From NCBI RefSeq assembly GCF_029946165.1, contig NZ_JAQSDZ010000026.1:1-64000 (forward strand): a stretch of 64,000 nucleotides of DNA. Reading direction: 5' to 3'. The position numbers were made by a program, and so were the translations under genes. The stretch is from Methylotenera sp. (lineage in GTDB: Bacteria; Pseudomonadota; Gammaproteobacteria; Burkholderiales; Methylophilaceae). This document shows positions 28,757 through 37,663 of the stretch, one piece after another (the stretch's first letter is position 1; every line of letters starts with the position of its first letter). The notes beneath the pieces are model-generated. The model was not told the origin of the DNA, ran no database searches, and saw nothing but the letters and a program-made list of their open reading frames with translations.

Positions 28757-29260
28757 ATGACATCTACCGCTGCCGCAGTTGCAGAAACACCAACAGCCAT
28801 TTCTGAAACAGTAATTTCTGACGCTTGGAAGTCTCCATTTGTATTGGAGCTTATCAAACAGTGGCGCGCACAAGACACGCATGGCGCTTGGGAAGGTAAA
28901 GATGATGCAACTTTACTTGCGCCTTACCTTATCACCAAAGAACAACGTAAAGAAATGCCAATTATTGGCGACCCAGATCCTGAAACTATTTGGCGTTTAG
29001 AGCTTTTTTACAATGCGGTTGGGCTTGCTATCGAACGTGAAACGAAGAATATGGTATCGCCAATGATGAAGATGCACCATGAAGGTTTTGGCAAAATGAT
29101 TCTGACTGCTGGGCGCTTAGTGGTAGTGAATAAGCAACTGCGCGATGTTCATAGATTTGGTTTTGAAACGATTGAGAAGTTAGCTGCTGAAGGTGAAAAG
29201 TTTGTATCTGCTGCTGTTGAGATGATACATAAATTTCCTGAAGTGGCTAATTATAGCTAA
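28757..29260 (+). CDS. NifX-associated nitrogen fixation protein (DUF269)
   Basis: 167 residues. The core [42 protein letters not shown] and [19 protein letters not shown] is the DUF269 signature of the family always found next to nifX. The exact role is unknown; it probably supports FeMo-co trafficking. Confidence 0.93.
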   Translation: MTSTAAAVAETPTAISETVISDAWKSPFVLELIKQWRAQDTHGAWEGKDDATLLAPYLITKEQRKEMPIIGDPDPETIWRLELFYNAVGLAIERETKNMVSPMMKMHHEGFGKMILTAGRLVVVNKQLRDVHRFGFETIEKLAAEGEKFVSAAVEMIHKFPEVANYS

Positions 29261-29287
29261 AAGAAAAATAGTTAAGGAGTACAAGAA

Positions 29288-29494
29288 ATGACAGAAGTAG
29301 AAGCAATTGATGCAATAAAAGCTGAAATCAAAAAGTTAAATGGCCAAGCCACACAGTTAAAAATGGACTTGCATGATTTATCTGAAGATTTGCCGATAGG
29401 CTGGGAGAAAATTCCTGAAATAGCCGAAAAAACTTTTAATGCCTATGAACAACTAACAAGTGCACGCAAAAGACTTGCAGGCGTAGGAGGCTAA
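29288..29494 (+). CDS. CCE_0567-type small helical protein (DUF683)
   Basis: 68 residues, two long helices (about 3-30 and 38-62), typical of the DUF683 family found between the DUF269 gene and fdxB. A cyanobacterial homologue binds metal as a helical bundle. AAGGAG lies upstream of the ATG. Confidence 0.88.
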   Translation: MTEVEAIDAIKAEIKKLNGQATQLKMDLHDLSEDLPIGWEKIPEIAEKTFNAYEQLTSARKRLAGVGG

Positions 29495-29495
29495 T

Positions 29496-29801
29496 ATGGC
29501 ATACACCATTACCTTACCAAGTGGCGTGGAATGGATTCCACAGTTTGCTCAAGAAATTGAGGAAGAAAAATGCATCGGTTGTGGTCGTTGCTTCAAAGTT
29601 TGTGGTCGCGATGTACTGCAATTGGTTGGAATTGATGAAGATGGCGAGAGAATTGCAGTGGCTACCGAAGACGATGAAGATGCTGATGAATACGTGAGAA
29701 TGATTATGACGATTGCCCACCCAGAAAACTGCGTAGGTTGTGAAGCTTGCTCTAAAATTTGTCCTAAGAAATGCTACACACATGGCCCAGCAGCTGAATA
29801 A
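29496..29801 (+). CDS. fdxB: nif-specific ferredoxin III, 2[4Fe-4S]
   Basis: 101 residues with cluster motifs [13 protein letters not shown] (about 27-39) and [15 protein letters not shown] (about 79-93), separated by an acidic linker ([10 protein letters not shown]). This matches FdxB/ferredoxin III of nif operons. It starts 1 nt after the DUF683 stop. Confidence 0.94.
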   Translation: MAYTITLPSGVEWIPQFAQEIEEEKCIGCGRCFKVCGRDVLQLVGIDEDGERIAVATEDDEDADEYVRMIMTIAHPENCVGCEACSKICPKKCYTHGPAAE

Positions 29802-29814
29802 ATAAAACATCACC

Positions 29815-30210
29815 ATGCAAGCTCAGCCAGTTCATATTTTACGCAAAGCTAGTCAGGTGCATCAGCATCCTGAGCATCAGCATATTGATGAATATGATGA
29901 CATCGTAAAGTTACTAAAAGAGCATGGTCGTGATGCAAGCGACGAAACTCTGCATGTGGTGGCTTACGTGGCGGACGCTTGCATGGGTAGTAATCATTTA
30001 TGGCAAGATATGCAGTTGCCAAATCGTCAGGCATTATCAGACTTAATGCTGTACTATTTCCCCACACTCGCGGCTAAAAACACGGGAGATATGAAGTGGA
30101 AAAAGTTCTTCTATAAGCAATTATGCGAACGCGAGGATATTTTTATCTGCAAATCGCCGTCTTGTGGCGAGTGTGTAGATTATCAACAATGCTTTGGCAA
30201 TGAGGACTAA
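29815..30210 (+). CDS. nifQ: NifQ, molybdenum donor (short form)
   Basis: 131 residues ending in the family's C112-x4-C117-x2-C120-x5-C126 cluster motif. NifQ carries a Mo-Fe-S cluster and delivers Mo to NifEN/NifH. It is shorter than the common 170-200 residue form because the N-terminal part is reduced; the helical core (SDLMLYYFPTLAAKN...MKWKKFFYKQLCERE) is intact. Confidence 0.93.
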   Translation: MQAQPVHILRKASQVHQHPEHQHIDEYDDIVKLLKEHGRDASDETLHVVAYVADACMGSNHLWQDMQLPNRQALSDLMLYYFPTLAAKNTGDMKWKKFFYKQLCEREDIFICKSPSCGECVDYQQCFGNED

Positions 30211-30223
30211 GCAGCGTGACATC

Positions 30224-31897
30224 ATGAATCCCGACCCTAGCATAACAAATACGGTAATCAACAACCACTCTTTGGCAACAGTTCGTGCGTATCACCAGCG
30301 TACAAAACATCAATTTACTGCTTACGCACAAGGCCCAGAAACACTTGATTGGGATGCACAGCCCGCCCCTTTTCGGCATTTTGAAAATACTGCAAACATT
30401 CAATTACCAAACTTTAATGAAAGCCTAAAAGAACCTGCACTGTTAGCTGCGCTTGAGCGGCCATTTGGCGAATTAGGCGAAGCAATTCAACCTTTACCTT
30501 ACACATTAAGTACTTTGGGGGCTTTACTACAATTAGCACTTGGCATTACCGCTTGGAAATCATACGGGCCTGATCGCTGGGCAGTACGTGCTAACCCTTC
30601 TAGCGGTAACCTTCACCCGATTGAAGCCTATGTGATAGTGGGCGGCTTGCAAGGCGTAGTTGATGGTGTCTACCATTACTGCCCAGACAGCCATGCACTT
30701 GAATGTCGTGCGGAATTAAGGTTTGAGGCGGATAGCTCACCCTCACTACAAATCGGGCTAAGTACAGTCATGTGGCGCGAAGCATGGAAATATGGTGAGC
30801 GCGCATTTCGATACTGCCAATTAGATACAGGTCATGCGATTGGCTCGTTAAGTTATGCCGCACAAGTGTTAGGTTGGTCATTGACCGAAAAAACCGACAT
30901 TACAACGGACGCATTAGCACATTTGCTAGGTGTAGATAGAAGTGCAGATTTTCCAGCAAGCCGTCAAGTTGAAACTGAGCGTGAAGAGGCGGTAGTATTG
31001 CTGGGAGTGTCATTCAACAGCCAACAGCCACATATGGTTAAATCTGCCCCACCAGAACAATGGCATGGAATCGCATCTACCATCGATGCTCATCCATTCT
31101 ATCGCTGGCCTATTATTGATGAAGTAGCACTTGCCTCAAGGTATAAGGCAAATAATTCAAACTTGAGCACGAAGCTCCCTACAAATATTATTAATGCCAG
31201 CACCAAAAACAACCTAATAAGTGCGGCCAGTGTAATTCTAGGCCGCCGCAGTGCGCAACGCTTTAATGCCAACCATGTGATGCCCGCGCAGGATTTTATC
31301 GCGATGCTTGAGGCATTGTTGCCAAAAGATACTGCCCCGTGGAATGCATTAACATCAGCACCAAGCATCAATCTATTTCTTTTTGTACATCGCGTAGAAA
31401 GCTTTAAAGCTGGACTTTATCTACTCACTCGAACACCAAGACTTAGCCCGCAACTGGATGGTCTTTTAAAACAGAATTTTGAGTATGAGCCTGTTACGAA
31501 TGTCCCCGCGCATTTAAATCTACAGTTTCTTACACCGTCTCCAGTGAGTGATTTAAACCGTATTGCACGTAGCCTTCACTGTCATCAAGACATTGCTTCT
31601 AATGCCTGCTTTGCACTTGGCATGTTAACTGAGTATAACGCAGTGCTTGTCGATAACCCCAGTGGCTATCGCAGCATACATAGAGAAGCTGGGTTCATAG
31701 GCCAAGTACTTTATTTACAAGCGGAAATGTTTGGTTTGCGTGGCACTGGCATTGGTTGTTTTTTTGATGACCCAATTCACGAGCTACTGGGTTTGACCGA
31801 TGAAACATTTCAAACCATTTATCACTTCACTGTGGGTTTGCCGCTTGACGACACGCGCATTGAAAATGTTCCAACCTTTTCATTAACCAATACTTAA
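30224..31897 (+). CDS. SagB/ThcOx-type double nitroreductase-domain oxidoreductase
   Basis: 557 residues. Two nitroreductase-fold halves are visible: about 70-260 with WAVRANPSSGNLHPIEAYV, and about 330-550 with GRRSAQRFN and MFGLRGTGIGCFFDDP. This is the SagB/ThcOx FMN-dehydrogenase architecture, known for azoline oxidation in peptide biosynthesis, but no peptide cyclase or precursor is nearby. Homologues at nifQ suggest a nif-linked redox role that is not defined. The ATG at 30224 is preferred; in-frame starts at 30194 and 30200 would overlap nifQ. Confidence 0.75.
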   Translation: MNPDPSITNTVINNHSLATVRAYHQRTKHQFTAYAQGPETLDWDAQPAPFRHFENTANIQLPNFNESLKEPALLAALERPFGELGEAIQPLPYTLSTLGALLQLALGITAWKSYGPDRWAVRANPSSGNLHPIEAYVIVGGLQGVVDGVYHYCPDSHALECRAELRFEADSSPSLQIGLSTVMWREAWKYGERAFRYCQLDTGHAIGSLSYAAQVLGWSLTEKTDITTDALAHLLGVDRSADFPASRQVETEREEAVVLLGVSFNSQQPHMVKSAPPEQWHGIASTIDAHPFYRWPIIDEVALASRYKANNSNLSTKLPTNIINASTKNNLISAASVILGRRSAQRFNANHVMPAQDFIAMLEALLPKDTAPWNALTSAPSINLFLFVHRVESFKAGLYLLTRTPRLSPQLDGLLKQNFEYEPVTNVPAHLNLQFLTPSPVSDLNRIARSLHCHQDIASNACFALGMLTEYNAVLVDNPSGYRSIHREAGFIGQVLYLQAEMFGLRGTGIGCFFDDPIHELLGLTDETFQTIYHFTVGLPLDDTRIENVPTFSLTNT

Positions 31898-31908
31898 GCG
31901 AGAATATC

Positions 31909-32694
31909 ATGAGAACCGCATTCCAACGTATTTCACCTCAACATGCATCTGACCTTATTCTACGCGCCAGAGCCGGCATTAAACCACTGGCACTTTTTGA
32001 CTCTAGAGATGCTGCAAGTTATCAAAAATCCCACATTATTGGCACAGACCATCTGACCGAGCATGACTTTGGCGAAGTCATCGCCAATTTACCTAAAAGC
32101 GTGCCAGTGATGATTTACTGTTACCACGGCAATGCTAGCCAAGTGTATGCCAGCATGTTTGCAGACTTTCAATATAATGAAGTTTATAGTGTCGATGGTG
32201 GCTACGAGGCTCTTGTACCAGCGCTTTCAGAAACTCCGAAATTACATTCTCAATCTAGCGTCACGTTAACAGAGTTCATTGAAGAACATCAATTTGACGC
32301 AGAAGACCTAAATTCACCATGGCATCATGCCTTAACGCCACTGATGCGCGCAGCCTTATTTGGCAATGAGTCTTTGGTAACAGAATTGCTCGCATTAGGC
32401 GTTAATATTCATATGCGCAACTTGGACGGCAACAACGCTTTGTGGTTAGCCTGCGTATCTGGAAACTTGGCGATTATTAAGCTATTTCTCGAAGCTGGCA
32501 TTGATATTGATAACCGCAATGTCACAGGCGCCACGACTTTGATGTATACCGCATCAAGCGGCAAACATGAGTTAACAAAACTACTGTTAGATCATGGAGC
32601 AGATCCATTTATTCGTAATGATGACGATTATCTTGCCATAGAGCTTGCTGCAAGCGAGGAGTGCCTTAAATTGTTAAGACATACTGCATCTTAA
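31909..32694 (+). CDS. rhodanese domain fused to ankyrin repeats
   Basis: 261 residues. A single rhodanese domain (about 5-105) carries the active-site loop CYHGNASQ, close to that of GlpE, so the catalytic cysteine is present. Three ankyrin repeats follow (about 138-255: TPLMRAALFGNESLVTELL, NALWLACVSGNLAIIKLFL, TTLMYTASSGKHELTKLLL). It may pass persulfide sulfur to a nif protein docked by the ankyrin part (inference). It starts 11 nt after the SagB-type gene. Confidence 0.88.
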   Translation: MRTAFQRISPQHASDLILRARAGIKPLALFDSRDAASYQKSHIIGTDHLTEHDFGEVIANLPKSVPVMIYCYHGNASQVYASMFADFQYNEVYSVDGGYEALVPALSETPKLHSQSSVTLTEFIEEHQFDAEDLNSPWHHALTPLMRAALFGNESLVTELLALGVNIHMRNLDGNNALWLACVSGNLAIIKLFLEAGIDIDNRNVTGATTLMYTASSGKHELTKLLLDHGADPFIRNDDDYLAIELAASEECLKLLRHTAS

Positions 32695-32750
32695 TGACTA
32701 TTTTAATGTTGTTTTTATATGGTCGAGACAACAACTCAAATCGTTAACCA

Positions 32751-33086
32751 ATGATTATGAGAAAACCCTCATTGCTTGAACGTCTTAGGGCTAAGAAGCG
32801 TACCCAATCTATGATTATCGGTGTTACTTGGTACACCGACGAAACTTGGTTGATTGTAAAAGCCGCAGCGTCAGACCCTGAATGTTTTGAAGAGTCATTT
32901 TCAGCTTGGGAAGCAATGGCTGTAACTGCTCGAAGAGATTTGCAACGCTCAGGAGCGCGCACCTTAGAGTTTCACATCACTCCGCAAGAACTGTTTGATT
33001 GGTGCGAGCAGAATAAAAAGGTGAATAATGCCGAATCAAGAGCTGAGTTTGTATCAGAAATGTTGATGGCAGCGCACAACAGGTAA
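32751..33086 (+). CDS. unknown 111-residue protein at the end of the nifENX operon
   Basis: No family recognised. Basic N terminus (KPSLLERLRAKKRTQ), a WYTDETWLIVKAAASDPECFEESF strand-rich centre and a helical C terminus. It begins 56 bp after the rhodanese-ankyrin gene and is followed by a terminator-like hairpin, so it is probably the last gene of the operon. Confidence 0.5.
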   Translation: MIMRKPSLLERLRAKKRTQSMIIGVTWYTDETWLIVKAAASDPECFEESFSAWEAMAVTARRDLQRSGARTLEFHITPQELFDWCEQNKKVNNAESRAEFVSEMLMAAHNR

Positions 33087-33133
33087 GTTAACTAGCGCAC
33101 GTGAAAAATAACTCATTATTGAGGGCTGTAGAG

Positions 33134-33165
33134 TATGGCGGATTTTATAATTTGAATCCGCCATA
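33134..33165. terminator. hairpin between convergent genes
   Basis: TATGGCGGATT and AATCCGCCATA form an 11-bp perfect stem with a 10-nt loop between the gene ending at 33086 (+) and the ferredoxin gene ending at 33179 (-). The downstream T-tract is poor, but the position fits a bidirectional terminator. Confidence 0.7.
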
Positions 33166-33178
33166 TTAAAACTTAAGT

Positions 33179-33472
33179 TTACACGCTCAGTATTTCAATG
33201 ATTAAATCTTCTTCACCAACAATTGTTTGGCAGGCAAGGCGAGATTTAGAACCTACACCCACAGTCATATCTAAACGCTCATTTTCTGCAGGCTTAATTT
33301 TAGAGACGCTTTTACGACCTTCTATTACTGAAATATGGCAAGAGCCACATTCAGCTTTGCCATCACATTTATGCGCAATTGTTTCACCGCCAGCCAATAA
33401 AGCTGCAAGTATGCTAATTCCAGATGAAGTTTGATAGATTTTACCTGAAGGTTGAACAGTAATTGAGGGCAT
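33179..33472 (-). CDS. [2Fe-2S] plant/vertebrate-type ferredoxin
   Basis: 97 residues with ligands C-x5-C-x2-C (HKCDGKAECGSCH) and a distal RLACQTIV cysteine. It resembles adrenodoxin-like/isc-type ferredoxins. The ATG at 33472 has AAAGGAG 8 nt upstream, which excludes the longer frame from 33493. The gene stands alone between the nifENX and mod operons. Confidence 0.88.
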   Translation of the reverse strand: MPSITVQPSGKIYQTSSGISILAALLAGGETIAHKCDGKAECGSCHISVIEGRKSVSKIKPAENERLDMTVGVGSKSRLACQTIVGEEDLIIEILSV

Positions 33473-33647
33473 TGCTTTTACTCCTTTAATCATAAAATAT
33501 TTGTCTAATTTGTCGCAAACGCAACAACAGAAGCACCTAAAAGTAGTGCATATATGACTAAAAGCAAAGGCTATACCAGCTTTAAATTAAAGCGCGTTTT
33601 TTAAGTGAATAAGGCTTGTTAAAACGTTATGGCAGTAATCTATATGA

Positions 33648-34523
33648 TTATTCAAGTTTTAATATCATCGGATTAAATGCTTTTGATACCAGCATCACAG
33701 CATCTCCTACGCTTAACTTGAGTGCTTCTTCAGGCATGGCAACCACTCTAACAATTTGATTGCCCACTAACACCGTTAATGAATACAAAACATCCATGGG
33801 TTCTAACGCAAGAATCTCGCCTGTAAACCGAAACTTCCCGCTGGTTTGCCCCGCACTGAATACATCGGCTGGGGTGCCATGTTGTGCAATACGCCCTGCT
33901 TCCATTACAAAAACACGTTTGGCGAGTTTATAAACTTCACTTACATCGTGGCTCACGATAATTGTTGTAATCCCCAAGCTTCTTTGCAGCCTTAACACCT
34001 CATTATGTAAGCGACTTCGCATTTCTGTATCTAAGGCTGAAAATGGCTCATCAAGCAATAATAAACTAGGCTCTGAGGCTAAAGCACGCGCTAAAGCAAC
34101 GCGTTGCTTTTGGCCGCCAGACAGTGTTTCTGGCTTTTGATGTTGCAACTCACCAAGGTTCATCAGCTCAATGAGCTCGTTGATGCGATGCGTGCTGCTG
34201 CCTTTGCGTAAGGCAAACTCCACATTGCCTCGCACGGTCATGTTAGGAAATAAAGCGTAGTCCTGAAACATATAACCAACTCTACGCAGTTGAGGTTCAA
34301 GATTAATGCGTAGGCGCGTATCAACCCAGGTATTTCCATTAAATTTAATGTTGGCTTGGTCAGCTTGTTCTAAGCCAGCCAAACAGCGTAATAGTGTAGT
34401 TTTTCCTACTCCTGATGGCCCATACAGTGCAACAAATTCGCCTTTGGCAATCTGCAACTCAACATCTAACTCAAAGCTTCCATTTGCGCCAATGAGCCGT
34501 TTATTAATCTGCGCCTTTATCAT
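33648..34523 (-). CDS. modC: ModC, molybdate ABC transporter ATPase
   Basis: 291 residues: Walker A GPSGVGKTT near 35, signature LSGGQKQRVALARAL, Walker B LLLLDEPFSALD, H-loop IIVSHD. A short C-terminal TOBE-like segment follows, less than the two-domain tail of long ModC proteins. Its start overlaps the modB stop (ATGA). It energises molybdate uptake for FeMo-co. Confidence 0.95.
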   Translation of the reverse strand: MIKAQINKRLIGANGSFELDVELQIAKGEFVALYGPSGVGKTTLLRCLAGLEQADQANIKFNGNTWVDTRLRINLEPQLRRVGYMFQDYALFPNMTVRGNVEFALRKGSSTHRINELIELMNLGELQHQKPETLSGGQKQRVALARALASEPSLLLLDEPFSALDTEMRSRLHNEVLRLQRSLGITTIIVSHDVSEVYKLAKRVFVMEAGRIAQHGTPADVFSAGQTSGKFRFTGEILALEPMDVLYSLTVLVGNQIVRVVAMPEEALKLSVGDAVMLVSKAFNPMILKLE

Positions 34524-35188
34524 TTACGCGCCTTACGATTAACCATATAAACAACCATCAAAATAGCAAACGATGACAATACTAGTACGCCCGCATAGAA
34601 ATTGGCGACGTCATAGTGTAATGATTCCACTTCATCATAAATGGCGATTGACGCCACTCGAGTTGAATTAGGTAAGTTGCCGCCTATCATCATCACCACG
34701 CCAAATTCACCTACCGTATGCGCAAAAGCTAACACGGTGCCTGAAATCAAAGCGGGTTTAATATTGGGTAATAAAACGCGAAAGAAAATCTGCACATTTG
34801 ATTTTCCTAATACTTTTGCAGCATCTGTTAGCGACTTTGGCAGGTTCTGAAAAGCAGCCTGAACAGGATGCACGATAAAAGGAAAGCTGAAAATAACGGA
34901 AGCAATGACTAAGCCTGCAAAGCTAAAGGCTAGTCTAATACCTAGTTCTTTATCCAGCCAACTACCAAACCAATGTTCTGGGCTAAATGCGAGCAATAAG
35001 TAAAACCCCAGTACAGAAGGCGGAAGCACTAATGGCATGCTCACCAGCGATTCAACAACTGGTTTAAAGCGAATTTTAGTGTTAGCTAACCACCAAGCAA
35101 AAGGAATGGCAATGATCAGTAAAATCGCCGTGGTGACGGTAGCTAACTTAAAAGTGAGTATTAATGGTTGAATATCATAAGTCATCAT
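34520..35188 (-). CDS. modB: ModB, molybdate ABC transporter permease
   Basis: 222 residues with five or so transmembrane helices and the permease EAA-type loop (DAAKVLGKSNVQIFFRVLLPNIKPALISG). AHTVGEFGVVMMIGGNLPNSTRV is the ModB signature. It overlaps the upstream Mop-like gene by 14 bp. Confidence 0.95.
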   Translation of the reverse strand: MMTYDIQPLILTFKLATVTTAILLIIAIPFAWWLANTKIRFKPVVESLVSMPLVLPPSVLGFYLLLAFSPEHWFGSWLDKELGIRLAFSFAGLVIASVIFSFPFIVHPVQAAFQNLPKSLTDAAKVLGKSNVQIFFRVLLPNIKPALISGTVLAFAHTVGEFGVVMMIGGNLPNSTRVASIAIYDEVESLHYDVANFYAGVLVLSSFAILMVVYMVNRKARK

Positions 35189-35588
35189 GACCCGCCATTA
35201 ATGCAATCTCGTTTGCTTTTATTAGCGCTTCTAATGGGTCGCCCGGTTTAATCTCTAAGCGGTCAATCGCTCGGCTAGTAATCACACTCACCAAGCGCTT
35301 GCCTGCATAATCAAGTGTTACCGCACTTAAAATGTCCCCACGCACAACATTCTTAACGACTACTGGAATACGGTTACGTAAACTAATCATTCCACTTAAG
35401 TTCTTTGCCAGTGCAATTTCGGTTTCTTTAAACAATAACGTCACTTCACTGCCTACTTGTAAATAGTCTGCTGTTGCAGGCGTTTCTAACAAGGTCGCCG
35501 TAAATACATCTTGACCAACCGCCACGTCTACCAATGACATGTGGTTGTTGCTGTCTATTGCTACAATCTGGCCTTTTAAGCTATTCAA
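35175..35588 (-). CDS. tandem-TOBE (Mop/ModG-like) molybdate-binding protein
   Basis: 137 residues made of two TOBE/Mop domains (about 1-67 and 72-135; each has the pattern of a small molbindin, e.g. LRNRIPVVVKNVV in the second). Such proteins store or buffer molybdate in the cytoplasm. It is inserted between modA and modB, which may compensate for the short TOBE tail of ModC. Confidence 0.85.
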   Translation of the reverse strand: MNSLKGQIVAIDSNNHMSLVDVAVGQDVFTATLLETPATADYLQVGSEVTLLFKETEIALAKNLSGMISLRNRIPVVVKNVVRGDILSAVTLDYAGKRLVSVITSRAIDRLEIKPGDPLEALIKANEIALMAGHDDL

Positions 35589-36355
35589 GGTACTTTCAAC
35601 GCTTTCACTGCATATCCATTCTTTGCAAAAATTTCACGTGCTTTAGCTGACATAACAAAGTCGTAAAACTTACGTGCCGCATCACCATTGACCTCTGAGC
35701 CGTGCTTCAGAATTACAATCCCTTGCGCAATCGGTTCATAACTTTCAGGTGGCACATTCACCCATTGTCCTTTACCGGCAGCCTCAGATGCTAATACGAT
35801 AGATTTTGCGCTAAAGCCTACGTCCACAACTTTGGCATCAACATATTGGCTGACTTGCGAAATGCTTTCACCATAAACCAACTTTGGTTCAACAACAGCC
35901 CTCACTTTATAATAATCTAAAACCTTAAGGGCTTGCTTGCCAAATGGAGCAACTTTAGGATTAGCAATGGCTACTTTGACAATACTTTTATCTGCCAAAA
36001 ATGCCACGCCTTTACTCAAATCTACACCCTTATCAGTCCATAACACCAGTTGACCATAGGCATAAGGTTTAGCCCTTGTGGTGGCAAAGCCATCTTTATA
36101 CAAGCCATTTGGAAAATCCATATCGGCAGACATGAATACATCAAAAGGCGCACCGTTGCGCACTTGTGTCGCAATTTTACCAGAGGCATTCAACACACTT
36201 TGCGTTTCTATTCCTGTTTCTTTTTTAAACGCTACCGCAAGGTCATCGAATACATATTTTAGATTTCCCGCTATTGCAACAGTCAAAACCTCTGCGTTAG
36301 CGAACGGTGCGGTCAACATGCTAATGACTAATAACGCTTTAATTAGATTTTTCAA
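35585..36355 (-). CDS. modA: ModA, periplasmic molybdate-binding protein
   Basis: 256 residues with a Sec signal peptide (basic start, hydrophobic LLVISMLTAPFA, cleavage near ANA-EV). The mature part has the ModA motifs AIAGNLKYVFDDLA, LNASGKIATQVRNGAPFDVFMSAD and VDVGFSAKSIV. It captures molybdate for ModBC. First gene of the modA-mop-modB-modC operon. Confidence 0.94.
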   Translation of the reverse strand: MKNLIKALLVISMLTAPFANAEVLTVAIAGNLKYVFDDLAVAFKKETGIETQSVLNASGKIATQVRNGAPFDVFMSADMDFPNGLYKDGFATTRAKPYAYGQLVLWTDKGVDLSKGVAFLADKSIVKVAIANPKVAPFGKQALKVLDYYKVRAVVEPKLVYGESISQVSQYVDAKVVDVGFSAKSIVLASEAAGKGQWVNVPPESYEPIAQGIVILKHGSEVNGDAARKFYDFVMSAKAREIFAKNGYAVKALKVP

Positions 36356-36430
36356 ACTATTTTCCTGTTAAAAGCACATCTAAGCATTATCATCAAAAAC
36401 CTTCTCATTCGTCATCACACAAAACCCAAG

Positions 36431-36452
36431 ATATGTAGTGTATACCACATAT
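36431..36452. promoter_or_regulatory. dyad operator candidate upstream of modA
   Basis: ATATGTAGTGTATACCACATAT, an inverted repeat (ATATGT-N10-ACATAT) about 76 bp upstream of the modA start. The TA-rich dyad suggests a ModE-type repressor site, but the same sequence also satisfies the NifA pattern TGT-N10-ACA (36434-36449). No sigma-54 promoter was found, which favours the repressor reading. Confidence 0.5.
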
Positions 36453-36464
36453 TTTTCGTCTATA

Positions 36465-36824
36465 TTAATCCACAAATGAGAATAATTCAGGTGAGCTTTT
36501 ATGAAAAACTCTTAGCCACAACAAAGTGGCTGGTACTAATGAACGTACAGCAAACCAAACCGCATCTTTCATAGACTCGTCTGTTTTCATAAACTGAATG
36601 CTTAAAGCTGACCAAGCTTCCCAATCGATTTCTATCATTCTTTGCTTAATTTCATAAGGTAAATTAAACGTGGTATCGGTCATTGCACGAAGTTGTCTTA
36701 AGACCTCTTGCTGAGTAATACGGCTAGCAAAAAATTCATCATACTCAAGCCCCTCTGTCATAATCAGAATCGAATTACCCGCTTCTTGCAAAATACCTAG
36801 CATTGCACCAGATACTATCGTCAT
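36465..36824 (-). CDS. unknown 119-residue nif-linked protein
   Basis: No recognised family; mostly helical (QQEVLRQLRAMTDTTFNL, KQRMIEIDWEAWSALSIQF). Its ATG overlaps the stop of the TPR gene (ATGA), so the two are translationally coupled. It is the last gene of the long nifV/fix operon run, just before the modA control region. Confidence 0.5.
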   Translation of the reverse strand: MTIVSGAMLGILQEAGNSILIMTEGLEYDEFFASRITQQEVLRQLRAMTDTTFNLPYEIKQRMIEIDWEAWSALSIQFMKTDESMKDAVWFAVRSLVPATLLWLRVFHKSSPELFSFVD

Positions 36825-37306
36825 ACAGAGGCTCCTGTAGCATAAGATTCAATCACTGAAGCCCCAACAGAGTCATCAGGATCGATTTCACGCAGTTTGG
36901 CCAAAATTACATTCGCATCTGCAATACGTAGTTGGCGCAGACGAATAAAGGCTAACGCTTTCAAACTAAACAAATAAAAATGCTGCGGCGAACTAACTAT
37001 TGACCAATCGCAACTGTCTTTTTTTTGTAAACGCCAGTCAGCCTCAATCTTAGCCTGCCTGGCAGCAGCATCTAGCGCAAGACAAGTTTGCCGTTCAGCG
37101 TCACTTAATCGCTTATGGTTAAAATAAAACTTATAAAGGGTATAGTAAACTTGCAAGCAATCGGGGTCGGTCGCTTGCGCTCTCAATAACAATGATTCCG
37201 CATCACGCCAATCATGCGAGCAAGCCGCTGCATTAAGGTAACCTAGGATGCGTGGCGGCAAGTCTTCTGTGGCGACAAACCCCTTTAAAGATTGATTACC
37301 AGACAC
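36821..37306 (-). CDS. TPR-like nif-associated protein, paralogue of the 8231 gene
   Basis: 161 residues, helical with TPR-like hairpins (LRAQATDPDCLQVYYTLYKFYFNHKRLSDAERQ region, and HFYLFSLKALAFIRLRQLRIADAN). The second block aligns with the product of 8231-8740. It overlaps the upstream thioredoxin-like ferredoxin by 11 bp. Role unknown; coupling suggests a partner or chaperone for that ferredoxin (inference). Confidence 0.6.
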   Translation of the reverse strand: MSGNQSLKGFVATEDLPPRILGYLNAAACSHDWRDAESLLLRAQATDPDCLQVYYTLYKFYFNHKRLSDAERQTCLALDAAARQAKIEADWRLQKKDSCDWSIVSSPQHFYLFSLKALAFIRLRQLRIADANVILAKLREIDPDDSVGASVIESYATGASV

Positions 37307-37622
37307 TTTCAGGTACTTTTAAGCGTTCCACTACTTGATCACCAAGCAAATGTTCATCAATGATTGCCGCGACATCTTCTTTAGTGACGCCGCCGTACAT
37401 AATTCCTTCAGGATAAACCAACACATTTGGGCCACTGTCACATGGGCCAAGACAGCCTGAATTAGTCACAGCAAATTTTTCCCATAGATTACGGGCTTGT
37501 AATTGTCCCCAAAAAGCCTGCAAAATCTCGTTGCCACCTTTGCCTTGGCAAGAGCCACGTGGGTGGTTTGGTGGTCGCGCTTGATTGCATACAAATACTT
37601 GTTTAGGTGGTTTTGGCATCAT
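37296..37622 (-). CDS. thioredoxin-like [2Fe-2S] ferredoxin
   Basis: 108 residues with the pattern of the thioredoxin-fold ferredoxins of Azotobacter/Clostridium: FVCNQARPPNHPRGSC, a distal CLGPCDSGPNVLVYPEG, then GVTKEDVAAIIDEHLLGG-like end. Ligands are probably the N-terminal cysteines and the CLGPC pair. In A. vinelandii a member of this family is encoded in the nif region; it is thought to be an electron carrier. Confidence 0.9.
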   Translation of the reverse strand: MMPKPPKQVFVCNQARPPNHPRGSCQGKGGNEILQAFWGQLQARNLWEKFAVTNSGCLGPCDSGPNVLVYPEGIMYGGVTKEDVAAIIDEHLLGDQVVERLKVPESVW

Positions 37623-37663
37623 GTTTCCTTTTATATTTTGGCAAATTCTTTTGTATTAGTAAG

